Translations under genes and position numbers: made by a program
Origin: Paraburkholderia podalyriae
GTDB taxonomy: Bacteria > Pseudomonadota > Gammaproteobacteria > Burkholderiales > Burkholderiaceae
Assembly: GCF_014397785.1 (NCBI RefSeq)
Contig: NZ_VZQQ01000010.1
Coordinates: forward strand, 186,001-250,000
DNA length: 64,000 nucleotides
Direction: 5' to 3'
Shown: positions 1 through 8,501 of the stretch, piece by piece
Numbering within the stretch: position 1 is the stretch's first letter
Layout of the letters: the number at the start of each line of letters is the position of its first letter
Notes under the pieces: model-generated
The model's database searches: none
What the model was told of the DNA's origin: nothing
Seen by the model: the letters and a program-made list of their open reading frames with translations, nothing else

Positions 1-306
1 AACGATACGCATAGCGAAGTCATCGGCACGGCGGGCGCACTGACGGTCGGCCGCAATCCGCGCGCGAATCGCGTCGAGATCTACGACGCGACCGGCATTC
101 GCAACGAATGCACGCCGAACTTTTTCGACCGGTTCGAGGACGCGTTTCTGCACGAGGCACGCGCGTTCGTCGCGTCGGTGCAAAACGGGGCGGGCAAGGG
201 CGATGGGGCGTCGAGCGGCGCGACGCTTGCCGATGCGCTCGAAGCGACGCGTATCGGCGTGGCGCTGCGCGAGTCGCTGCAAAGCGGCGAGGCAGTGACG
301 CTGTAG
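1..306 (+). CDS. Gfo/Idh/MocA-family oxidoreductase, C-terminal part (myo-inositol 2-dehydrogenase-like)
   Basis: The reading frame is open from base 1 and stops at TAG 304-306, giving the last 101 residues of a gene that begins outside the window. Seen: a block with RVEIYDATGIRNEC, then FFDRFEDAF and a closing helix ADALEATRIGVALRESLQ. This matches my memory of the C-terminal substrate-binding domain of NAD(P)-dependent Gfo/Idh/MocA sugar or inositol dehydrogenases, where such helices close the protein. The Rossmann domain and catalytic Lys/His are upstream, so substrate cannot be judged from here; IolG-like is my best guess. No inositol genes follow it. Confidence 0.7.
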   Translation, partial: NDTHSEVIGTAGALTVGRNPRANRVEIYDATGIRNECTPNFFDRFEDAFLHEARAFVASVQNGAGKGDGASSGATLADALEATRIGVALRESLQSGEAVTL

Positions 307-437
307 CGGGTCGCGCAAACGGGCGTCGTCGCGGCGCTTGCCGCCGCGCGCTGCCCGGCGGCGGCGCTCAGCCTGCTGTAGAATTTGACGCTCTGTCCGG
401 CGTCGTCAGCGACGCCTCGTCCCGAAGGTCATCGTCG

Positions 438-671
438 ATGCAAATTCAGATTCACAAGGAAGTCGATGCGCGCGGGCTCATGTGCCCGCTGCCCATCCTG
501 CGCGCCAAAAAGGCGCTCGCCGACATGGAAAGCGGCCAGATTCTCAAGGTGCTCGCCACCGATCCCGGCTCGCAGCGCGATTTCGCCGCGTTCGCGAAGC
601 AGACCGGCAACGAGATTGTCGAAAGCTCGGCGCATGACAAGGTGTTTACGTTTCTGATGCGCCGCCGTTGA
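438..671 (+). CDS. TusA-family sulfurtransferase-like protein
   Basis: A 77-residue protein. Seen: DARGLMCPLPILRAKKAL near the N-terminus, which is the SirA/TusA/YeeD signature with the conserved C-P-x-P (Cys about residue 15), followed by the typical TDPGSQRDFAAF strand-helix. Family knowledge: TusA relays persulfide sulfur for tRNA thiolation and cofactor synthesis; paralogues serve other sulfur transfers. A longer in-frame reading starts upstream at 108 but overlaps the preceding gene; ATG 438 begins the conserved domain and fits the family length of about 75-80 residues. It ends at a hairpin shared with convergent galU. Which TusA-like paralogue this is cannot be told. Confidence 0.85.
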   Translation: MQIQIHKEVDARGLMCPLPILRAKKALADMESGQILKVLATDPGSQRDFAAFAKQTGNEIVESSAHDKVFTFLMRRR

Positions 672-700
672 GCGGCATTCGGTAAAACTGTCCGTCCGAT

Positions 701-746
701 GTAAAAAGAAGGCGCCGTCCCCTTTATTGGGGCACAGCGCCTTCTT
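701..746 (-). terminator. Rho-independent terminator of galU
   Basis: A 10-bp perfect stem, AAGAAGGCGC (706-715) with GCGCCTTCTT (737-746), has an inner CCCC/GGGG pair (719-722, 729-732). Read on the minus strand the stem is followed by a T run, so it terminates transcription from galU (stop at 769). On the plus strand it could weakly end the TusA-like transcript. Confidence 0.8.
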
Positions 747-768
747 CGTTTCAGCCGATCTTTTGGTG

Positions 769-1650
769 TCAGCCTTCGAGAACCGGCGAGCGGGTGCGCA
801 GATATTCTTCGAAATCGGCGGCCACTTCCGGGTGACGCAGCGCGAATTCGACGGTCGCCTTCAGGTAGCCGAGCTTGCTGCCGCAGTCGAAACGGGTGCC
901 GTGATACTTGTATGCGAGCACCTGTTCGTCGGCGAGCAGCGACTGGATCGCGTCCGTCAGCTGCAACTCACCGCCCGCACCCGGTTTGATCGAGCGCAGG
1001 TGATCGAAAATGCGCGGCTTCAGCACATAACGGCCGACCACGCCGAGATTCGACGGCGCCGCGCTCGGCTCCGGCTTTTCGACGATGCCCGACATCTTGA
1101 CGATCGAATCTTCCCACTCCTTGCCGTCGACGATGCCGTACGACTTCGTGTCCTGCGGCGGAATCTCGTCGACGCCGATCACCGAGCTGTGATAGTGATC
1201 GAACACCTCGATCATCTGCGTCATCACGGGCGGCGTGCCGTACAGCAGGTCGTCCGCGAGAATCACGGCGAACGGGTTGTCGCCGACGAGCTTCTCGGCG
1301 CACAGCACCGCATGGCCGAGACCCAGCGCCTCGGCCTGGCGCACGTAGAAGCAGTCCACGTGGCTCGGCTTGATGCTGCGTACGAGTTCGAGCAGCTTGT
1401 CCTTGCCGCGCGCCTCGAGTTCGGCCTCGATCTCATAGGACTTGTCGAAATGATCTTCGATCGCGCGCTTGCTGCGGCCCGTGACGAAGATCATCTCGGT
1501 GATGCCGGCCGCCATGGCTTCTTCGACAGCGTACTGAATCAGCGGCTTGTCGACGATCGGCAACATCTCTTTCGGGCTAGCCTTCGTGGCGGGGAGGAAG
1601 CGGGTGCCAAGACCGGCTACAGGAAAAACCGCCTTCGTAACTTTTAGCAT
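769..1650 (-). CDS. galU: UTP--glucose-1-phosphate uridylyltransferase
   Basis: Makes UDP-glucose from glucose-1-phosphate and UTP in the cytoplasm, for exopolysaccharide, LPS and trehalose pathways. The 293 residues fit the family. Seen: the nucleotide-binding motif [17 protein letters not shown] at about residues 13-29, [13 protein letters not shown] at about 33, the [12 protein letters not shown] segment, the DD pair in [10 protein letters not shown], and [11 protein letters not shown] near the C-terminus, all hallmarks of bacterial GalU. It starts at ATG 1650, only 63 bases after the valS stop, so the two are probably co-transcribed. A terminator follows at 706-746. The long plus-strand reading frame over it is a shadow. 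Confidence 0.96.
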   Translation of the reverse strand: MLKVTKAVFPVAGLGTRFLPATKASPKEMLPIVDKPLIQYAVEEAMAAGITEMIFVTGRSKRAIEDHFDKSYEIEAELEARGKDKLLELVRSIKPSHVDCFYVRQAEALGLGHAVLCAEKLVGDNPFAVILADDLLYGTPPVMTQMIEVFDHYHSSVIGVDEIPPQDTKSYGIVDGKEWEDSIVKMSGIVEKPEPSAAPSNLGVVGRYVLKPRIFDHLRSIKPGAGGELQLTDAIQSLLADEQVLAYKYHGTRFDCGSKLGYLKATVEFALRHPEVAADFEEYLRTRSPVLEG

Positions 1651-1713
1651 GTGAATACCCTGAGTCCTCTGGTTTAAGTCCTTGCCCGCCTGTGAGGTGG
1701 GCGGGCGCGTCGA

Positions 1714-4605
1714 TCAGGCCGGCAAGCGGGCCAGTTGCGCTTTCAGCTTGCCGACGGTAGCCTCGAAATCGGCAAGCCGTTTCTGCTCCTGTTCCACGAC
1801 CGCCGCCGGCGCCTTCGCAACGAACGCTTGATTCTGCAACTTGCCGGTGCATTTGACGATTTCGGCGCTCAATCGCGTGATCTCTTTCGACAGGCGCTCG
1901 CGTTCGACCGCCGCGTCGATTTCGACCTTCAATACAAGCTTGTCGGTTCCTACGATAGCAATCGGCGCGCCAGCCGCCTGGTTGTCGAGCGCGGCCTCGT
2001 CAGCGATGATCTGCACCTCGGACAGCCGTGCCAACGCTCGAGCGTAAGGCGCGAAAGTGCGAAGGCGCTCCGCGTTGCCAGTGGCGAGCAACGGCACCTT
2101 GACCGCCGGCGACAGGTTCATTTCACCGCGCAGATTCCGGCACGCATCGATCACCGCTTTCAGGTCGGCCGCCCACCGCTCCGCGTCTTCGTCGAGCTTC
2201 GACGGCTCCGCGACGGGGTATGGCTGCACCATGATGGACGCCTCGCCGTCCGCCTTGCCTTCGGGGTAGCGCCCTGCAAGCGGCGCCACCTTCTGCCACA
2301 GCGCTTCGGTGATGAACGGGATGACCGGATGCGCGAGACGCAACACCGTTTCGAGCACACGCAGCAGCGTGCGTCGCGTTGCGCGCTGCTGGTTCGGCTG
2401 ACCCGTCTGGATCTGCACCTTGGCGAGTTCGAGGTACCAGTCACAATATTCGTCCCATACGAACTTGTATAGGGCGTTGGCCACATTATCAAAACGATAG
2501 TCGGAAAAACCCTTGACGACTTCGGCTTCCACGCGCTGCAGTTGCGATACGATCCAGCGGTCGGCCTGCGAGAAATGCAGATGGCCTTCTGGCCCGCATT
2601 CACCACATTGCGCGGGCTGGCCGAAACCGCAGTCATGGCCTTCGCAGTTCATCAGCACGAAGCGCGTGGCATTCCACAGCTTGTTGCAGAAGTTGCGATA
2701 GCCTTCGCAGCGCGCGAGGTCGAAATTGACGTTGCGGCCGAGCGTGGCCATCGACGCCATCGTGAAGCGTAACGCGTCGGTGCCGAACGCCGGAATGCCG
2801 TCCGGAAACTCCTTGCGGGTCTTCTTCTCGATCGACGCGGCCAGCTTCGGATTCATCAGGCCGGTGGTGCGCTTCGCGACGAGCGCGTCGAGGTCGATGC
2901 CATCGACGATGTCGATCGGGTCTAGCGTGTTGCCCTTGCTCTTCGACATCTTCTGGCCTTCGGCGTCGCGCACCAGGCCGTGCATATAGACCGTTTCGAA
3001 CGGCACCTTGCCCGTGAAGTGCGTGGTCATCATGACCATGCGCGCGACCCAGAAGAAGATGATGTCGAAGCCGGTGACGAGCACCGACGTCGGCATGAAG
3101 TGCTTCAGCTCTTCCGTCTGGTTCGGCCAGCCGAGCGACGAAAACGGCACGAGAGCCGACGAGAACCACGTGTCGAGCACGTCTTCGTCTCGCTTCAATG
3201 CGCCCATGTAGCCGGCCGCGACGGCCTTCGCGCGCGCGTCTTCCTCGGTCTTGGCGACGAACACTTCGCCGTTCTCGCCGTACCACGCCGGAATCTGATG
3301 ACCCCACCACAGCTGACGCGAGATGCACCAGTCCTGGATGTTTTCGAGCCACTGGTAGTACGTGGTGGTCCAGTTTTCCGGCACGAACCTGATCTGGCCG
3401 TTGCGCACGACGTCGAGCGCGGTCTCGGTGATCGACTTGCCCGGATTGAACGTGCCTTCGGGCGCCGGCTTGCTCATCGCGACGAACCACTGGTCGGTCA
3501 GCATCGGCTCGATCACGACGCCGGTGCGGTCGCCGCGCGGCACCATCAGCTTGTGCGACTTCACCGATTCGAGCATGCCGAGCGCCTCGAGATCGGCGAC
3601 CACCAGCTTGCGGGCTTCGAAACGGTCGAGGCCGCGGTACTTTTCGGGCGCGTTGCCGTTGATCTTCGCGTCGAGCGTGAGGATTTCGATTTGCGGCAGC
3701 TTGTGGCGCAGGCCGACCTGATAATCGTTGAAATCATGCGCGGGCGTGACCTTGACGACGCCGGTGCCGAATTCGCGGTCGACGTAATCGTCGGCGATGA
3801 TCGGCACTTCGCGGTTCGACAGCGGCAGCGTGACGGTCTGGCCGATCAGGTGGGCGTAGCGCTCGTCTTCCGGATGCACCATGACGGCGGTGTCGCCGAG
3901 CATGGTTTCCGGACGGGTCGTGGCGACGGTCAGATGGCCCGAGCCGTCGGTCAACGGATACTGGATGTGCCACAGGTGGCCGTTTTCTTCCTCGCTGACC
4001 ACTTCGAGGTCCGATACGGCGGTGAGCAGCACCGGGTCCCAGTTCACGAGGCGCTTGCCGCGATAGATCAGGCCCTGTTCATACAGACGCACGAACACGT
4101 CGCGCACGGTGGCCGACGTCTTGTCGTCCATCGTGAAGTATTCGCGCGACCAGTCGATCGATGCACCGAGACGACGCACCTGATTCGTGATCGTGGAGCC
4201 GGATTGCTGCTTCCACTCCCACACGCGCTCGACGAACTTCTCGCGGCCGAGGTCGTGGCGCGACACGCCCTGCGCGTCGAGCTGGCGTTCGACGACGATC
4301 TGCGTGGCGATGCCCGCGTGGTCGGTGCCCGGCACCCACAGCGTGTTCTCGCCGAGCATGCGGTGATAGCGGGTCAGGCCGTCCATGATGGTCTGGTTGA
4401 ACGCGTGGCCCATGTGCAGCGTGCCCGTGACGTTCGGCGGCGGCAACTGGATCGAGAAATCCTTGCGGTTCGCGTCGAAGGAGGGCGCGGCGTAGGCGCG
4501 CTTTTCCCATTCAGGGCCCCAGTGGGCTTCGATGGTGTGGGGTTCGAAGCTTTTTGCAAGCGTCGAGGTCGGGTCGCTTGGGGTGTCGCTCGGGGTGTCG
4601 CTCAT
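1714..4605 (-). CDS. valS: Valyl-tRNA synthetase
   Basis: Charges tRNA-Val; class I aminoacyl-tRNA synthetase of 963 residues, close to the E. coli enzyme. Seen: the HIGH-type motif in [14 protein letters not shown] at about residues 54-67, a connective editing domain, the KMSKS motif in [14 protein letters not shown] at about 555-570, and a C-terminal charged coiled coil (about 895-960) rich in Glu, Lys and Leu that binds the tRNA elbow in ValRS. A perfect minus-strand -10 box lies about 45 bases upstream (4652-4647), placed just outside repeat element A. galU follows closely. A tRNA-Val gene occurs elsewhere in this window (43068-43144). Confidence 0.97.
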   Translation of the reverse strand: MSDTPSDTPSDPTSTLAKSFEPHTIEAHWGPEWEKRAYAAPSFDANRKDFSIQLPPPNVTGTLHMGHAFNQTIMDGLTRYHRMLGENTLWVPGTDHAGIATQIVVERQLDAQGVSRHDLGREKFVERVWEWKQQSGSTITNQVRRLGASIDWSREYFTMDDKTSATVRDVFVRLYEQGLIYRGKRLVNWDPVLLTAVSDLEVVSEEENGHLWHIQYPLTDGSGHLTVATTRPETMLGDTAVMVHPEDERYAHLIGQTVTLPLSNREVPIIADDYVDREFGTGVVKVTPAHDFNDYQVGLRHKLPQIEILTLDAKINGNAPEKYRGLDRFEARKLVVADLEALGMLESVKSHKLMVPRGDRTGVVIEPMLTDQWFVAMSKPAPEGTFNPGKSITETALDVVRNGQIRFVPENWTTTYYQWLENIQDWCISRQLWWGHQIPAWYGENGEVFVAKTEEDARAKAVAAGYMGALKRDEDVLDTWFSSALVPFSSLGWPNQTEELKHFMPTSVLVTGFDIIFFWVARMVMMTTHFTGKVPFETVYMHGLVRDAEGQKMSKSKGNTLDPIDIVDGIDLDALVAKRTTGLMNPKLAASIEKKTRKEFPDGIPAFGTDALRFTMASMATLGRNVNFDLARCEGYRNFCNKLWNATRFVLMNCEGHDCGFGQPAQCGECGPEGHLHFSQADRWIVSQLQRVEAEVVKGFSDYRFDNVANALYKFVWDEYCDWYLELAKVQIQTGQPNQQRATRRTLLRVLETVLRLAHPVIPFITEALWQKVAPLAGRYPEGKADGEASIMVQPYPVAEPSKLDEDAERWAADLKAVIDACRNLRGEMNLSPAVKVPLLATGNAERLRTFAPYARALARLSEVQIIADEAALDNQAAGAPIAIVGTDKLVLKVEIDAAVERERLSKEITRLSAEIVKCTGKLQNQAFVAKAPAAVVEQEQKRLADFEATVGKLKAQLARLPA

Positions 4606-4646
4606 GTTTCTGTTAAAGGCAGGATTTTGGAGGCGGGGAAGGGTTG

Positions 4647-4652
4647 ATTATA
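4647..4652 (-). promoter_or_regulatory. Candidate -10 box of valS
   Basis: The minus strand reads TATAAT here, a perfect sigma-70 -10 hexamer, 42 bases upstream of the valS ATG. The position 17 bases further upstream (4670-4675) reads GCCGGC, a poor -35. The left arm of repeat element A begins at 4686, just beyond the expected -35. Confidence 0.5.
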
Positions 4653-4685
4653 GCTGGGGAGGGTTTTTTGCCGGCTGGCGGCTTT

Positions 4686-5227
4686 CGTTGTTCTGGACTT
4701 GTTGGCCTTTCCTTGCTTTGTTATCGGTCTATTGGCGTTGCCCCTGTGCGGGGCGGCACCTACTTTCTTTGCTGCTGCAAAGAAAGTAGGCAAAGAAGAC
4801 AGCTTTAAACCGCCAGCTCATAAGCGGGTCCCCTGGCTTGGAGGGGGTAGTGGTGCATCTGGAATCCGTGCTCCTGCACATTCGGCGCTAGTGACAACGC
4901 AGTCATTCTTCCGGCGGCGCTACGCGCCCCGAAGCCCCGTTCCCAAACCATCGGTCGGTTCTTCTGGCAGACCCGTCCGCGACGCACGTAGTGCGGAGTG
5001 GGAGCGGATGACGGCTTTGTCACCGAGGTGGAATGTGCGGTGGCACAGACTCCAGATGCACCACTACCCCCTCCAAGCCAGGGGACCCGCTTATGAGCTG
5101 GCGGTTTGAGCTGTCTTCTTTGCCTACTTTCTTTGCAGCAGCAAAGAAAGTAGGTGCCGCCCCGCACAGGGGCAACGCCAATAGACCGATAACAAAGCAA
5201 GGAAAGGCCAACAAGTCCAGAACAACG
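4686..5227. repeat. Intergenic element A: ~0.54 kb with long inverted arms
   Basis: The two ends (about 4686-4865 and 5048-5227) are near-perfect inverted copies of each other, about 180 bases per arm, around a non-repeated centre of about 180 bases. Each arm carries its own smaller hairpin: CCTACTTTCTTTGC, a 4-base loop, and its complement (4759-4790 and 5123-5154). A second copy in opposite orientation lies at 10950-11514. Short ORFs with AAPTFFAAAKKVG-type translations occur in all frames and are by-products of the palindromes. It occupies the divergent valS/uvrD spacer. Elements with this hairpin recur in Paraburkholderia genomes as far as I remember; I know of no assigned function. Confidence 0.9.
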
Positions 5228-5290
5228 AAAAAACCCCACGCATATCCAGAAGAACGAAAAAACCAAAAAAGCGTCGCCCCCGCCGGGGCA

Positions 5291-5296
5291 TATAAT
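5291..5296 (+). promoter_or_regulatory. Candidate -10 box of the UvrD-type helicase gene
   Basis: A perfect TATAAT lies 28 bases before ATG 5325. It overlaps the alternative upstream ATG at 5295, which would place that start codon upstream of the expected transcription start (about 5303), so 5325 is preferred. No good -35 is seen 17 bases upstream. Confidence 0.5.
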
Positions 5297-5324
5297 GTCC
5301 CCCGAACTGCGCCACCGCGAAAAA

Positions 5325-7679
5325 ATGCCCGACCTCCTCTCCAATCTAAACCCCGAACAACACGCCGCCGTAACGCTCCCGAATGAGCCCGCCCTGATCC
5401 TGGCGGGTGCGGGGAGCGGCAAAACCCGCGTCCTGATCACCCGCATCGCGTGGCTGATCCAGCAAGGCCTCGCGTCCCCCGCGACCGTCCTCGCGGTGAC
5501 CTTCACCAACAAAGCCGCCCGCGAAATGATGGCGCGCCTGTCGGCGCTATTGCCGATCGACACGCGCGGCATGTGGATCGGCACGTTCCACGGCCTGTGC
5601 AACCGCATGCTGCGCGCGCATCACCGCGACGCCGGGCTGCCCGCCACGTTCCAGATTCTCGATACCGCGGACCAACTGTCGGCGATCAAGCGCCTGATGA
5701 AGGGCCTCAACATCGACGATGAAAAGTACCCGGCGAAAAATCTCCAGTACTTCATCAACAACGCAAAAGAGCAGGGCCTGCGCCCCAAAGACGTCGACGC
5801 CACCGACAACTTCAACCGCAAGTTCGTCGAGCTCTACGAAGCCTATGACCAGCAATGCCAGCGCGAAGGCGTCGTCGACTTCCCCGAACTGCTGCTGCGC
5901 TGCTACGAACTGCTCGCGCACAATCCGCCGCTGCGCGCGCATTACCAGGCGCGCTTCAGGCACATCCTGGTGGACGAGTTTCAGGACACCAACAAGCTGC
6001 AATACGCGTGGCTCAAGCTGCTCGCGGGTCAGCACAACGCGATCTTCGCGGTCGGCGACGACGACCAGTCGATCTACGCGTTCCGCGGTGCGAACGTCGG
6101 CAACATGCGCGACTTCGAGCACGAGTTCAACGTGCGCAATCTGATCAAGCTCGAGCAGAACTATCGCTCGCACGGCCATATTCTCGATGCCGCGAACCAG
6201 CTGATCGCGAACAACTCGCGGCGCCTCGGCAAAAATCTGCGCACCGATGCGGGGCACGGCGAACCGGTGCGCGTGTACGAATCGGCGAGCGATTCGCAGG
6301 AAGCCGGCTGGATCGTCGAAGAGATTCGCGCGCTGATCAACACCGGCCTGTCGCGCAGCGAAATCGCGGTGCTCTACCGCAGCAACGCGCAGTCGCGCAC
6401 GATCGAGCACACGCTCGTCAACGCGGGCATCGCGTATCGCGTGTATGGCGGCCTGCGCTTTTTCGAACGTCAGGAAGTCAAGCACGCGCTCGCGTATCTA
6501 CGCCTGATCGACAACCCGAACGACGACACCGCGTTCGGCCGCGTCGTCAATTTCCCCACGCGCGGCATCGGCGCGCGTTCGATCGAACAGCTCGCCGACG
6601 CCGCGCGTCTGTACAACTGCTCGATGGCCGCGGCGATTCCGTACGTCGCGGGCAAGGCGGGATCGAGCCTCGCCGCGTTCGCGAACCTGATCGGCAAGAT
6701 GCGCGCCGACACGCAGCAGATGAGTCTGCCCGAGACCGTCGAGTACGTGGTCCGCGCGAGCGGTCTCGCGGACTTCTATCAGAACGAGCGCGAGGGCCAG
6801 GAGCGGCTCGAAAACTTGCAGGAACTCGTCAACGCGGCCGCCGCGTTCGTCAGCGAGGAAGGCTACGAGCTCGATACGCCCGCCCGCTCGATTCCGCTGC
6901 GCCCCGGAGCGAGCGCCGCGCCCGAACTCGCGGTCGCGACCGACGATCCGAACACGGTGGTCCACGACGCGCCGGGCATCGCCGATCCGGCGCAAAACCC
7001 AGACACAATGACGCCGTTGGCGGGTTTCCTGTCGCACGCGTCGCTCGAAGCGGGTGATAACCAGGCGCAGGCCGGCCAGGAAGCGGTGCAACTGATGACG
7101 GTGCACGCGGCAAAGGGGCTCGAATTTACCGCGGTGTTCATCACCGGTCTCGAAGAAGGGCTGTTCCCGCACGAGAACAGCGCGATGGAAACCGATGGCC
7201 TCGAAGAAGAGCGGCGCCTGATGTACGTCGCGATCACGCGCGCGAAGGAGCGGCTGTACCTGTCGTTCGCGCAAAGCCGGATGCTGCACGGCCAGACCCG
7301 CTACAACATCCGCTCGCGCTTCTTCGACGAATTGCCGCAGGAAACGCTGAAGTGGCTCACGCCGAAGGTCGAGGCGGGCTCGCGCTGGGGCGGCCGCTCG
7401 GACAACGCCGGCTACGGGCGCGACTGGTTCGCGCGGCCGGGCTACGGCGGCGGTTCGGCGGCGGTGGCCTCCGCGCCGGCGCCCGCGTTCGCGAACGAGC
7501 AGCGCGCGGCCGAAACGGGCTTCCGGGTCGGCCAGCAGGTGTTCCACACGAAGTTCGGCGAAGGCACGATCACCGCGCTCGAAGGCAGCGGCACCGACGC
7601 GAAGGCGCAGGTCCGCTTCAAGCGGCACGGCGAGAAGTGGCTGGCGCTCGCGGTGGCTAAATTGCAGGCGGTCGAGTGA
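5325..7679 (+). CDS. uvrD: UvrD/PcrA-type ATP-dependent 3'-5' DNA helicase
   Basis: Superfamily 1A helicase of 784 residues that unwinds DNA in excision and mismatch repair. Seen in order: Q-motif region NLNPEQHAAV, Walker A GAGSGKT (residues 28-34), LAVTFTNKAAREM (Ia), Walker B ILVDEFQDTN (II), VGDDDQSIYAFRGA (III), QNYRS (IV), LMTVHAAKGLEF (V) and YVAITRAKERLYLSF (VI). The last ~60 residues (VGQQVFHTKFGEGTI onward) match the Tudor-like tail that in PcrA/UvrD contacts RNA polymerase. Start 5325 is chosen over 5295 because of the -10 box. Its stop overlaps the next gene's GTG by two bases, so the two are translationally coupled. Confidence 0.93.
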   Translation: MPDLLSNLNPEQHAAVTLPNEPALILAGAGSGKTRVLITRIAWLIQQGLASPATVLAVTFTNKAAREMMARLSALLPIDTRGMWIGTFHGLCNRMLRAHHRDAGLPATFQILDTADQLSAIKRLMKGLNIDDEKYPAKNLQYFINNAKEQGLRPKDVDATDNFNRKFVELYEAYDQQCQREGVVDFPELLLRCYELLAHNPPLRAHYQARFRHILVDEFQDTNKLQYAWLKLLAGQHNAIFAVGDDDQSIYAFRGANVGNMRDFEHEFNVRNLIKLEQNYRSHGHILDAANQLIANNSRRLGKNLRTDAGHGEPVRVYESASDSQEAGWIVEEIRALINTGLSRSEIAVLYRSNAQSRTIEHTLVNAGIAYRVYGGLRFFERQEVKHALAYLRLIDNPNDDTAFGRVVNFPTRGIGARSIEQLADAARLYNCSMAAAIPYVAGKAGSSLAAFANLIGKMRADTQQMSLPETVEYVVRASGLADFYQNEREGQERLENLQELVNAAAAFVSEEGYELDTPARSIPLRPGASAAPELAVATDDPNTVVHDAPGIADPAQNPDTMTPLAGFLSHASLEAGDNQAQAGQEAVQLMTVHAAKGLEFTAVFITGLEEGLFPHENSAMETDGLEEERRLMYVAITRAKERLYLSFAQSRMLHGQTRYNIRSRFFDELPQETLKWLTPKVEAGSRWGGRSDNAGYGRDWFARPGYGGGSAAVASAPAPAFANEQRAAETGFRVGQQVFHTKFGEGTITALEGSGTDAKAQVRFKRHGEKWLALAVAKLQAVE

Positions 7680-8470
7680 GCGCGCCCTTGAACACGAGCC
7701 ACGAAGTGCGGCGGCCGCTCGGCATCCTGGCCGCGTTGCCGCAGGAACTCGGCGACCTGATCGAGGCGATGCGCGCCGAGTCCGGCGTGCGCACGCTCAC
7801 GCACGGCCAGCGCGATTACCACGTCGGCACCGTGCACGGCACGACGTGCGTCGTCACGCTTGCGCGCGTCGGCAAGGTCGCGGCGGCCGCGACGGTCAGC
7901 GCGCTGATTCACGCGTTCGATGTCGAAGCCATTGTGTTCACCGGCGTTGCGGGGGGTGTCGGCGGCGACGTGCATGTCGGCGATATCGTCGTCGCGAGCA
8001 CGCTGATGCAGCACGATATCGACGCATCGCCGCTGTTTCCGCGCTTCGAGGTACCGCTGCTCGGCATGTCGCGCTTTGCCGCCGATGCGGCGCTCGCCGA
8101 CCGTCTCACCGCCGCATGCGAACAGTTCGTCGCCGAGGAAGGCGCGGCCTGCGCGGCCCGGTTCGGCACGCGCGAGCCGCGCGTGCATCGCGGCTTGATC
8201 GTCAGCGGCGATCAGTTCGTCGCCAGCGCGGCGGCCGTCGCGGCGTTGCGCGACGCGCTGCCCGACGCGCTCGCGGTCGAGATGGAAGGCGCGGCGATCG
8301 CGCAGGTCTGCTTCGAGTACGGCGTGCCGTGCGCGGTCGTGCGCACGATCTCCGATACCGCCGACGACCACGCGCCGGGATCGTTCATGTCGTTCCTGAC
8401 GGGAATCGCGGGCACGTATTCGAACGCGATCCTCGCGCGCTTTCTCGGCACGCAGCACACCGCGAACTGA
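7676..8470 (+). CDS. 5'-methylthioadenosine/S-adenosylhomocysteine nucleosidase-like protein
   Basis: Predicted to cleave adenine from methylthioadenosine and S-adenosylhomocysteine, part of methionine salvage. Seen: N-terminal GILAALPQEL (Glu in the position of the family's catalytic acid), VFTGVAGGVGGDVHVGDIVV for the phosphate/ribose side, VEMEGAAIAQVC (the MTAN methionine-Glu pair that holds the ribose) and ISDTADDH with the catalytic Asp. The 264 residues exceed E. coli Mtn (232), mainly through an N-terminal extension and an insertion after the LLGM segment. It starts at GTG 7676, overlapping the helicase stop as GTGA. It could instead be a related nucleoside phosphorylase-superfamily member. 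Confidence 0.82.
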   Translation: MSAPLNTSHEVRRPLGILAALPQELGDLIEAMRAESGVRTLTHGQRDYHVGTVHGTTCVVTLARVGKVAAAATVSALIHAFDVEAIVFTGVAGGVGGDVHVGDIVVASTLMQHDIDASPLFPRFEVPLLGMSRFAADAALADRLTAACEQFVAEEGAACAARFGTREPRVHRGLIVSGDQFVASAAAVAALRDALPDALAVEMEGAAIAQVCFEYGVPCAVVRTISDTADDHAPGSFMSFLTGIAGTYSNAILARFLGTQHTAN

Positions 8471-8501
8471 GCGCCGCCTGTTCGTCGGCTGGTTCGCCCG
8501 C

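Noticed and set aside
727..1647. 306-codon plus-strand open frame opposite galU
   Set aside because: It mirrors galU, uses its wobble bias in reverse and has no recognisable domain; typical high-GC shadow.
2980..4647. 555-codon open frame opposite valS
   Set aside because: Shadow of valS. It is His/Arg/Asp-rich, as expected for the antisense of a high-GC gene, and has no domain.
5295..5324. ATG 5295 as helicase start
   Set aside because: It falls inside the TATAAT box, ahead of the expected transcript start; ATG 5325 begins the conserved domain.
4699..5608. Several small ORFs inside and around element A (AAPTFFAAAKKVG type)
   Set aside because: They arise from the inverted repeats and appear in both arms and both copies; no ribosome binding sites or coding bias.
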